Source: Lingula anatina (Eukaryota > Brachiopoda > Lingulata > Lingulida > Lingulidae). From it: a DNA stretch of 36,473 nt. A program made the position numbers and the translations under genes. The notes below the pieces were generated by a model. That model saw only the letters and a list, made by a program, of their open reading frames with translations. It did not search any database and was not told the DNA's origin. Numbering within the stretch: the stretch's first letter is position 1; each line of letters begins with the position of its first letter. Location: the NCBI RefSeq assembly GCF_001039355.2, contig NW_019774403.1:534444-570916 (forward strand), read 5' to 3'. Positions 1-11,231 of the stretch are shown here, one piece after another.

Positions 1-75
1 CCCCCGAACAATGTCTGGTACTTCTTCATTACTTACCTTTTTTTTTTTTTTTTTTTTTTTTTAAAAATAATTTTA

Positions 76-124
<49 letters not shown>

Positions 125-2640
125 TCATAAGTTTGTCTGTAGGGCAAACATGTTTATTCAAAGGGCTTTTCACAAACCTATATATATATGGTTTTGACTT
201 ATTGATTTAGTTGAAGAAACAGTTTTTAGACCCTTTTTAAAATTGTTATAGTTTTAATTTTACAAGGTTTAACACAGATTTATTTCACAAAATGTATTTT
301 TCACCCTTTTCTATCAGCACATGCCAAAATTATATGGATACAACCTGCAAAAAAGAATATGTGTGCATTTAAAGAAGGGGAGGACTCAAGCATACGGGAA
401 ACATGAATTATTAGAATCAATCTTGTGTGGTCATGACAGTGCCATTTTGAAAAAATCTTTACTGGGTATTAAAGGTCTTTTCTTAACCTATCATATGGCT
501 TACCTACATAATTCCTTATGATGTACATGATTTTTTAGAAGAATATTTAAAATTATAACTTTTCAAGAGCTAAAAAATGCTATATTTTGCCAAAAAAGAC
601 GTTGCCCGGCCAATATCTCTAAAACTAATGATCCTAAATAAGAAAGCCAGTGGCTGCCAACATCTTTCATATTGATGGTTTACCACACCAAAAATTATTA
701 AAATTTGTTTACCCCCACCATGCCACTTTCTGATCGATTTGCCTGGTTTACTCATGGACGTGCTCTTAATACCGTGCCATCGGTCTTGCCCTACCCCTGT
801 AAATGCCAAATTTTCGCTGCTCACTTTATTATCCCAAGTCGACCCTCTTCTGGGTCCTGCAAGTCCTACCAGTAGACGATTTGGGCGGAACCAATATAAA
901 TCCAAGAATTGGTCTTAAATGATAGAGGACTTAAAATAAACCTTATACAGCACTTTCTTACTCAACTGTATTCAAGATCTTACCATTATTGATTTATATC
1001 ACTGTTATACTGGTGACTGCTCCGTGATTTAGTTTCCAAAAATATAGGTTATACAACACGTATTTTTATACGAATACCCACAACACACATTCGAGAGCCT
1101 TTTATTTCCCCCATTTAAAGAAGAAACGAACTACGTCGAGTTTTATTTTATTCTGAACATATTCATATTCTGATTCTAGCAATTATTCTGATACATTGTT
1201 ACAGTTGTTTAAAAATATTGAAACCATGTCCCCGTTTCGCAAAGAATCTTAAATTCGTAGTTGACTACACCACATTCTTAGTCAGGAAAGTTTACTTTTT
1301 TTGTGAAATTAAAAAAGCATTCGTTTCACATAAAACTTTAGTCGGGTTCCCCGAGTAAGAGCTTGGTTACAAATGTTATTTAGTCCGTGAGTCAGTAAGT
1401 CGCGTTTCACAGAGAATCCTTTTCCTAGCTGAAAGTCAACGAAGGCTCGGCACCTCTGAAGCTGTCTTAAGTCTAAGTTAGTGTGCAAAATAAACTAAAA
1501 CTCGGTAAATAAGAGCATAATCAACAAAAAATTTGAAAAAGGTTCATACCTTATTCAAGGTATTGTGTTAAAATATATATTATAATGTTACTGAAATTTA
1601 CTGAATTCTTAAATAAATATTGAATGCAACATCACCCTGCTGATCTCAAAACCAAATTCTTAATTAATCTATTTATTGTATTATTCTATTATTTTACTCT
1701 GTATATTGCTCCAAAAGGAAAATGATTTCCGATTTTTTTATAATTGGCTAAATAAACTCTTATCTTATCTTACATGTACTTTTGACTGCTAGATGTCCGA
1801 GGCGGCGTTCCAAGACAAAGTAATGTTTAACCTACATGTAACTTTGAAACGTCATGTCATGTGAACTTATCCTTATTTTTACAACTCATATTTTTGAAAA
1901 GTTTCCCTAGCAAATGTTAGCCAAGGTGACTACCGTAAATAGATTGTTTGTGAAACACACCCAGTCAGCTACAGCGTAGTTGACCTTACTGGGTGACATA
2001 TCTAAGCCTAGTCAACTAAGGATTTTAGAATCTTTATAAAATTGGGGCAAGGGGCCATACCTATTACGTTGCGTTCTTGTGTGTACCGAAAAGGCCATCA
2101 TTATCTTTGAAGTCGAAATTCTCCGTTACATTGCAAACTTGTTACGTAAAAATGTTTTCATTGTGATTTTCAAAATGCAGTCAAGCCATCTGCCATCTGA
2201 CCTACCTATTTTGTGTCACATAATATACGTAAGTAGGGTCAATACATGTCCTCAGGTTCAAATTTTATCACGAGTCGTGACTTAAGAGCGCTGCAATACA
2301 TGTAGGCCCTACGTCTTTGCTGTATACGTTCTACCGCTGACCCCAAAAAGGACGGGAGCAGCACCTTGGCCTAGGGGTTCACAGGGGCAATTAGGACGAA
2401 GAGAAAAGCCTCTTGGTTAGCTTTTTTGCTTAGCTCGTAAAATAAACGCAGACATTCTGAGCATTTTCACGGGCGAAAGTTATTAACAGAGTTAATTTGG
2501 CCATAAATTATTTAGGACCCATTTACAGGTGAAAACCGTTGACTTTAAATAAGAATGAAACAAAACGTAACATGCATTAATCAGAGAGTTTACTCCTAGG
2601 TCTCCTCATCACGCTCTCCCATCACGATTGGTCCGTACAT
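1..2640. other. Upstream intergenic region, no gene recognised
   Basis: The first 120 bases are dominated by long T runs interrupted by a short A/T segment. The rest is AT-rich sequence without a recognisable coding exon. A 111-codon open frame on the minus strand (570-905) has no motif that I recognise and no clear splice context. No tRNA or rRNA signature was seen. Confidence 0.5.
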
Positions 2641-2645
2641 AGCTT

Positions 2646-2684
2646 TATAAACCAACGCGGACACACTTGCCTTTAAGCTCGTCA
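2646..2684 (+). promoter_or_regulatory. TATA box and possible initiator of the EGF-olfactomedin gene
   Basis: TATAAA lies at 2646-2651, and an initiator-like TCAGAC begins at 2682, about 36 bases downstream. The first ATG of a clear signal peptide follows at 2710. The TATA-to-initiator spacing is slightly longer than the usual 30 or so bases, so the exact start is uncertain. Confidence 0.5.
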
Positions 2685-2709
2685 GACAGAGAGAACTTAC
2701 TGTACGATA

Positions 2710-2926
2710 ATGTTCAGTTTTCGAGGTGGCGTTTTGCTTCTGTGCATCTTTCTTAAATTTGGCCGAGGACAGAATATCCCATCGGTTAATCAAAATCAGT
2801 TTTCCAAACTCCTAGAGTTTGTAAAACTTCAGGTTCAAATTGAGAAAATCGGCGATACTCTTCACAAGGAATGTCCAACTCTATTCCAGCATCCAGACGT
2901 CTCAGGCTTTTTAAAGCCAGTCATAG
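2710..2926 (+). CDS. Exon 1: signal peptide and start of N-terminal region
   Basis: The ATG opens a hydrophobic leader (core [10 protein letters not shown]) with probable cleavage near GRGQ, followed by a helical-looking charged stretch with one cysteine (HKECP). The donor is ATAG|GTGGGT, leaving one base of a codon (phase 1). The TATA box upstream and the typical leader make this start convincing. Confidence 0.8.
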
Positions 2927-5900
2927 GTGGGTTTTGTACTTGTGTGTAATAAACTTAAATCTCTCTCTCTCTCTCTCTCTCCTTCTGTGTGTGTGTGTGT
3001 GTGTGTGAATGTGTGTGTGTATGAAATGATTATGTCTTATAACTATATTGGCATCATTCAATTTCCGCCGACTCATAGGGGTTAAAGTTGTTAAATGTTA
3101 AAGGAAAATTGAACTGATTTAACTAAGGTAAGCAATTTATGCAAGAGTTTTTTTAAATTATCAATCTTAACTATTGGGTCTTTTATATTTTAATATTTAT
3201 CCTTTGTGTATGTTGTTTCACTTCTTTATATCAAAGTTTTGAGCTTACTAGTCTGAAGGGCATCCTGATAAACAAAACCTGGGTATATAATGTATTGAGG
3301 ACTTTTTTGGACGAATACAATAAATTCAGATTGCTCTGGTCCCCAAAGGGGACGTTGCACATTCTAAGGCTGACCTTACATGTATTACGGTTTGCTAAAT
3401 AGATATTAAGTCCTGTGTGTTCAATTTTTCCTCTAGGATAAAAATGAACATGCCTTAATATACAATTTGAGAAAACATATATTTTCATTGCAAGCTTCAT
3501 TATGAAAAAAATTCACTCTGGCCGATACAACATTATAAAGGCAGTAGGGGTACAGTGCCGCGTATAACAACTGCACTGCGTTTTGCAACGAACTTTTCTT
3601 TTTTATATCACTGAAGCAGTTTGAAGAAAATACGAGTTGAAAATCACAAATAACTGAGTACAATGACTTTGGTTCACGAATAAGAACAATAATAGGCTGC
3701 ATTCGCGAGTCACGGGATTGAGGTTATTCACGGATCACGCTTAACAATGTGAACGTTTCACCGTCTCGGGAAAAAATAGTGGCTTTCACGGGTAACGAAA
3801 AATACCCAGTGGAATTCTCAGACATCGTATGAAGACAACGTTTGAACTGAGTGACCTAATTGACTAAGGCTGTGGTGCGGAGGTGGCTGACGTTGACATG
3901 CACACCGAATGACTTAAAACGCCCATTCTTTTATCATAGGAAAGAGACAGCTGTACTATGGCGCGTCGTGGGAGCATTTAGATGTTAGGATTAGTCTTGC
4001 AGAGCATACCCTAGACTTTTTAACCCAAAGTTATCTGAAGTGCAAAGGTGGACCACTAAAAGTCACGACGCAAGGTGAGATACTACGCAATATCTGTTTA
4101 AATAACAGGACCCTGAACATGTTAAAAAGAATGATGTAAGTAAGAATTCTCATTTACTCCTTTTTAGATATCACAGGAGACAAACCACATTTTGGTTGTT
4201 TAGATTTAAGTGATACTATTTGATATATTAGTACTTCTACTAGTAATGGCACTAATACATAGGCAGGTAAATTCGTCTTTTAGTAAGGCTCCATTCGTTC
4301 ATTTCTCTTTCAGTTGATGTACGATTTTTATAAAAGACCGATTATGATTTTTCTAAAGTTATCTACGTTTATTTCGATTCCACCCCAAAAATATACAACT
4401 TATCGATAATGTCATTGTTTTTTATATTTATCGCCCTTCTTAGCTCCTGATCCATGTTACAGTCGACCGTGTCACAATAACGGGACGTGCTCGACCAATG
4501 GGAACTCCGTTACCTGCGCCTGTCTGCCTGGTTTTACTGGTACTACGTGTGACGTAGGTGGGTGCACGTGGACTGGTGTGACGTCACAGCAGTGATGCCC
4601 CTACGTGTGGTAGATCGAATGCGTTAACAAAGCCTACACCTCTACAAAAAACGCGTTTATTCATCAACAATATTTTACTTATATCAGCTTTTAATGATTT
4701 ACCATCGCTACTGAGATATAAAGAAAGTTTTGTAAACATAAACTCTGTCAGAAATAGGGAATAATTGGCTTTCAAAATAATTTGGTACCCATAGCAAAGG
4801 CCTTTATGTAAGTTTCAAATTGGTTTAACAGATAATATAGACAAATACATGAACATAAGCTGACGCTACCCTCTTGGTCCGACAAAAGACGAATAATATA
4901 TTGAAACACTTTTCAAATATATATTTTCTAGAGATCAATGAATGTTCCAGTCAACCGTGCCAGCGGGGAGAAACATGTGTGGATTTAGTAAACGGCTATA
5001 GATGCATCTGTCAAGTTGGACATGATGGAAAGCAATGCACTTTGAAAGGTATCGTCGCAGACAATGTGTTTTATTACTACCGATGCCAAGAAGGTTGTTT
5101 TCACCTCCGTTTGTCTGTCTTCCTGTTCGTCACCATCCTCACTCAAAATGTTATGAATGGGTTTTGATGAAATATTTAGGATAGGTCGCGATGGTGTGCT
5201 TAAAAGTGATAAGAGGTTTGTTGTCCTGTGCTTGCTGTTGTGTTTAAAGGGCCATACTCACCAACAATACACTTCACATTATAATTATTTAAAATGTTCA
5301 GTGATAATACAGAGGACTTTAAACTCCCAAACCCAATATAGAGGTGCAATCGAAGTCACGGGAATGCTCTTAAAAATATTTAGTGCACAGATTGCAAATT
5401 ATGTCTTATTATTTTAAGGTCTCACGTGAAGAAGATTGTATCAAAGCTTCACTCTTCATGGAACCATGAATAATAAAAAATTAATTTATCTTCCATCCCC
5501 AAAAAAGGAGCATATGTTACTGGCACAAATGCAAACCGTTCAACCATGAAATGTTTTACTCACTTTGAAAATTCAATCATCACTGGTTTTGTTATTTGAT
5601 GTAGCCTATCACCTTCAAGTATAACGTTGTAAAAAATTATAATAATCTTCTGTATAGAGCAATTAATTGTCTTTGAGCAACTTTAGTTTGCTTGTCATTG
5701 AATAATAAAAAAAACGGGGAAAATACACCCTACCGACAGTAAAATAAGCATTAAATAAATTATTTTTCCCCTCGTGCTCCAAATAAAACATCAAAAATGT
5801 CAAACAATCATGGAACCACAATATATTTTCGGTCAGCTCTTGCACCAAATACTTGAACAAAATGAAACATTTTGACAATTTTTCTAGGAAAGATTCGATA

Positions 5901-8900
5901 CCTAGTACTAGCCATGACGCAAAGCTAGTTACAGTTTAAATATTTATAAAAGCGTCCTTACGACATGTCTAATTTACCAGGACTGAACCAGTACAAAATA
6001 TATCGAAACGCAGTATAAAAATTTTGATTAAATGACCCGGGAAATACGTTACCGTACGTTTTTGGAACATATAGTTACCATTTTCAACTTAAAAGGCTCT
6101 TCGCGTAATATAAAAGACATGGTGAAAATTAAAATTTGAATTTAAATTTAGACACTCGCAGATTTTTTGTTCCATATACATATATGTTTTAAATTCAATT
6201 ATATTTTTTGACACTTCATCATGTAAAATGTACCTCTATATTGGGTTTGGGTGTACAACGTATTAGTAGGAGAACAAACATTATATTAAGTGATATTTCC
6301 CTTTAAAAGATATCTATGGCTTTTTTATTTGTCTTCTTAATAAGAAAAATTTGTTTAAAAAAGAGCAACGTCTTGCATAGAAATCGTGTGTTGATATATA
6401 GTAAAATGTCTTGTTTCAGTGGTTGATCACTGCCGCAGTCAACCATGTCAAAACGGTGCAACATGTGTGAATGGAAATACCACATACAACTGTGTTTGCC
6501 CAAGAACGCACAGCGGAAGAAACTGTGAAAAACGTACGTAATTTATATTTAAAAATGTAACGCATTAAGTTATTATGTCACGTCATTTTTAGTTTATAGC
6601 CGATGTAATTATGATATCCTTAAGAATGAATGAGTTAGAAACGTATGTTTTTTCTCAGACATTGACGGATGTATTAGTAGCCCATGTCCCAGCGGAGCCA
6701 CCTGTCAAAACCGCCATGGTCACTTTGAGTGTGTTTGCCCAGCAGGATTTGCGGGGAATCTTTGCCAGTATGGTAATTACGTGTGCCAACGTGGAAATAA
6801 GAAACAAACATCTCTCTCCTTTTGTTACACACACACACACTCACACACACACACACACACACTTGCGCGCGCACACATACACACACAAAGTGCCCGTCAG
6901 CATTCACAATACCATTTAAAGAAAATGCTACTTATCAAAGTAGTAATGCACTAATCGAACTTTGGTAAAATTCAAGCATAAGAAAGCCAATTGCTTTTTA
7001 TGTTCAGCTTATAGACTAACCTTTATTCACATATAAATGTATAGTCGATCTAAATTATGAACTCCAGCTGACGTAACCCGCTTGTTCCAGCAGGAGAACA
7101 TGCCAGTTATACAATAAGGCACTTTTTGCACACACTGATATCTACAGTTTGTATGCGTATTTTTTAGAAATCAGTGAATGTGCCAGTCGGCCGTGCCAGC
7201 GGGGAGGAACATGTGTAGATTTAGTTAACGGCTATAGATGCATCTGCCCTGTTGGACATTATGGAAAACATTGTGAAGGTATAGTCGGAGGCGATGTTTT
7301 ATCGTTTATTCTGAGTTGTATAACTCTTCTTGTAATAGTGTGCAACTAAACGCTGGTTTAATGAGTACATTGGCTTACATAACAATAGCGTATTTAAATT
7401 ATGTTAAGTGTTTGGTTTATCTTTCATGGCATATATTACAGTTGGGATTATTCACATGCGAGGTATTACAAGCAGATTTGACATCGCTGGCATCTGTTAG
7501 AATGTCGAAAATGGTGACACACAATCGCAGTTACTTAGATTAATGGATTTTTTGGGGGAAAATATGCAAAGCAAATGCTGAAATGTTAAAAACAATATGA
7601 ATAAAAAACTTCAAACATGTAGGAAATGAACCACAATGAACTTAATCAAAGAGTCGTTCTTAACAAAATGCAATTTACACATACGTGTAGAACTGTATGC
7701 ATATCAAATACATATTTCACGACTCTCTGCTATGATATCTTTATTGGATGGTTGACGAAAGAGCGGAGCAACTTGATTAGAATCGTATATTAGTGTGTTG
7801 TAAAATTTCTGTTTCAGTGGTTGATCACTGTCGCAGTCAACCATGTCAAAACGGTGCAACATGTGCAAATGGAACTACAACGTACAATTGTATTTGTCCT
7901 AAAGCGTACTCTGGAAGAAACTGCGAAAAATGTACGTACTAAACGGTATACCTTTACAAATATAGGATTGTAACTCATGAGCCCTCCGGTATTGCTCCGC
8001 CGATCTAGCAACGGGTGCATGCGGTAACTGGTAAATTGATCAAAACATAACTTTTCTCGTCACACGGTTTCTGTAAGAATGAAGTAACCTATTTGATTGG
8101 AAGCGTGTGTTGATCTGTACTAAAATTTCTGTTTCAGGGGTCGAAGCTGGTGACCATTGCCTCAGTCAACCATGTCAAAACGGTGCAACATGTGTGACTG
8201 GAACTACAACATACAGCTGTATTTGCCCAAGAACGCACAGCGGAAGAAACTGTGAAAAACGTACGTACTTTATATTTAATGTAACGCAGTTATGATGTCA
8301 CATCATTTCTATTTTATAGCCAATGTAATTATGATACCATTAAGAACGAATGAGTTACAAACATGTTTTTTCTCAGACATCGATGGATGTATAAGTAGCC
8401 CATGTCCCAGCGGAGCCACCTGTCAAAACCGCCATGGTCACTATGAGTGTGTTTGCCCAGCAGGATTTGCCGGGAATCTTTGCCAGTATGGTAATTATGT
8501 GTGCCAACGTGGAATAAGAAACAAACATATCTCTCTCTTTTTTTGTTACACACACACACACACACACACACGCACCTTCAAACATGCCCGTCAGCATTCA
8601 CAATACCATTTAAAGAAAATGGTACTTATCCAAGGAGTAATGCACTAATTGAACTTTGGTAAAATTCACGCAGAAGAAAGCCAATTGCTTTTAATGTTCA
8701 GCTTAAAGACTAACCTTTATTCACATATAAATGTATAGTCGATCTAAAACATGAACTCCAGCTGACGTAACCCGCTTGTTCCGGAATGCATGCCACTTAT
8801 ACAATAAGGTACTTTTTACACACACTGATATCTACAGTTTGTATGCGTATTTTTTAGAAATCAGTGAATGTGCCAGTCGGCCGTGCCAGCGGGGAGGAAC

Positions 8901-11197
8901 ATGTGTGGATTTAGTTAACGGCTATAGATGCATCTGCCCTGTTGGACATTATGGAAAACATTGTGAAGGTATAGTCGGAGGCGATGTTTTATCGTTTATT
9001 CTGCGTTGTATAACCATTCTTGTAATAGTGTGCCCATGTATATATACTGAAGAAGAACGAACTTTAGGAAGATGACGTAAATGACGTGAAAAATACAAAC
9101 ACGCTAAGATTTATATATTGATTTTCATTTATTTTATGTGATTGAAAACCTAGCAAAAGTGAAAAGGAAGCGACTCTGGTTGAATGAGTATATTGGCTTA
9201 CATAACAATAGCGTATTTAAATTATGTTTTGTGTTTGGTTTATCTTTCACGGCAAATATTACAGTTAGGATTATTCACATAGGAGGTATCACATGCAGAT
9301 GTTGACATGTCGAAGCTGGTGACACACAATCGCAGTTACTGAGATAAATGGATTTTTTTGGGGAAATATGCCAAGCAAATGCTGGAATGTTAAAAACAAT
9401 ATGAATGAAAAACTGCAAATATATAAGAAATGAAACAATGAACTTAATCAAAGAGTCGTTCTTTACAAAATGCAATTAACATATACGGGTAGAACTGTAT
9501 GTATATCAATTACAATATTTCACGGCTTTTCTGCTACGATATCTTTATCGGAAGGTTGCTGTAAGAGCGTAACAACTTGATTGGAATCGTGTGTTCATCA
9601 GTTGTAAAAATTCTGTTTCAGTGGTTGATCACTGTCGCAGTCAACCATGTCAAAACGGTGCAACATGTGCAAATGGAACTACAACGTACAATTGCATTTG
9701 TCTTAAAGCGTACTCTGGAAGAAACTGCGAAAAATGTACGTACTAAACGTATACCTTTACATATATAGGATTGTAACTCATGTCATCATATCGATATCAA
9801 AAATACTTTGCTCCCAATATAACCGAATTCCGTATTTCACACAGTGCGATTGAAGTAACAAAAACTGGACCGGGGGGGGGGGGGCATCTATTTATTATAT
9901 ATAAAGCAGAGACCTCTATTTTGAGCCTTCCAAGTTATGCAAAACAGCCCTCCCGCATTGCTCCACCGATCTAGCAACGGGTGCTTGCGGTAACAAGTGA
10001 ATTGATCAAAACAATTTTTCTCGACAAACAGTCTTTGTAAGAATGAAGTAATCTGTTTGATTGGAATCGTGTGTTGATCTTTACTAAAAATTCTGTTTCA
10101 GTGGTTGATCACTGTCGCAGTCAACCATGTCAAAACGGTGCAACGTGTGTGAATGGAAATACAACGTACAACTGTATTTGCCCTAAAACACACACTGGGA
10201 GAAACTGTGAAAAAAGTAAGTGCTTTTTTAGGGAAATAGCAAGGTAAGTCATGTCGCTATCTTCATCTTAAGTGCTCATATGTCCATGCTGTCTATGTAC
10301 CACATTTAAAATAAGTTTAAAATATCTTTTTGTCTCATATTTAAGAACGGCGTAGACAGCAGTGTGTTGTTTTAGTTAATTTTGGTATTTTCAAACCTAC
10401 ATGAATCATCGCTTGATTTTTCAGATTAAATGGCATAATGTTTCTTTTAAATAGAAATTACTGAATGTGTAAGCGCCCCATGTGCAAATGGTGCCAAGTG
10501 CATAGATCAACCAGGTTCTTTCCAGTGTGTGTGCCCTGCGGGGTTTACAGGAACGTTGTGTGAGAATGGTAAATATAGGCCTATATTTCGTAATAGAATC
10601 GAAAACGAGAAGTGTTTGGTTTCCATCCTAAGTTTTGCTTCAGACTACTGGGAATTGACATGGACCTAAATGTTCTCAAGCTTTTTCTTCTAGCTGGCGC
10701 CGTATATAAACTGTGCCTGAACTGCTGTGCATGTCAGCACCTGAAGAAGAGACGTTGTCTGAAGTTATCGTGACACATGTCATTATAGACTTAAAAATAA
10801 TAAGATATAATGTAGCCGCATGCAAGTTAGTATTTAAGTAGTTATTTTTAAAAACGCTGGGAGAATATTTGATTTCTTTTTCATATGTGCAGATAAGAAT
10901 ATTATCTTTTCTGTTGATAATAGATGATGATAATGAATGTTTCACCATTGGTTCTGAGAAACAAAATTGAAAGATGTAACTTTTTAAATTGATAAAGCAT
11001 GTTCTACCATATTCCTTTTATTAGACATTGATGATTGCAAAAGTAACCCATGTCCCAACGGAGCCACGTGCGTAGACCGCCATGGTCACTATGAGTGTGT
11101 ATGTCCAGCAGGAATGGCAGGGAATCTTTGCCAGCATGGTAATACAGTAATGCATGTAGACGTGGAAAAAACCGTCAGCATATATTATATGTCACTG

Positions 11198-11231
<34 letters not shown>

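Larger units (their letters stand above)
6400..8137 (+). repeat. Tandem duplication, unit 1 (exons 5-8 with introns)
   Basis: This unit matches 8138-10101 in exon order (types A, B, C, A), exon sequence and long intron stretches. Intron 6 including its CA microsatellite resembles intron 10, and intron 7 resembles intron 11. Exons 5 and 6 start 239 bases apart, exactly as exons 9 and 10 do. Small indels and substitutions separate the copies. Confidence 0.85.
8138..10101 (+). repeat. Tandem duplication, unit 2 (exons 9-12 with introns)
   Basis: Partner of the unit just upstream. Homology also continues into the intron before exon 13, which resembles the intron before exon 9 (shared AGCAACGGGTGC and TGTAAGAATGAAGTAA). 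Confidence 0.85.

Noticed and set aside
570-905. 111-codon minus-strand open frame
   Set aside because: No recognisable domain, no splice signals of note and no neighbouring gene; compatible with chance or very old repeat debris.
1940-2000. Imperfect hairpin around CCCAGTCAGCTAC and GTAGTTGACCTTACTGGG
   Set aside because: Short and imperfect, with no flanking element features; not enough to call a regulatory or mobile feature.
8329-8597. Minus-strand frames antisense to exon 10 (and similar ones at 6655-6907)
   Set aside because: Shadows of the EGF exon plus the CA microsatellite read as Cys-Val repeats.
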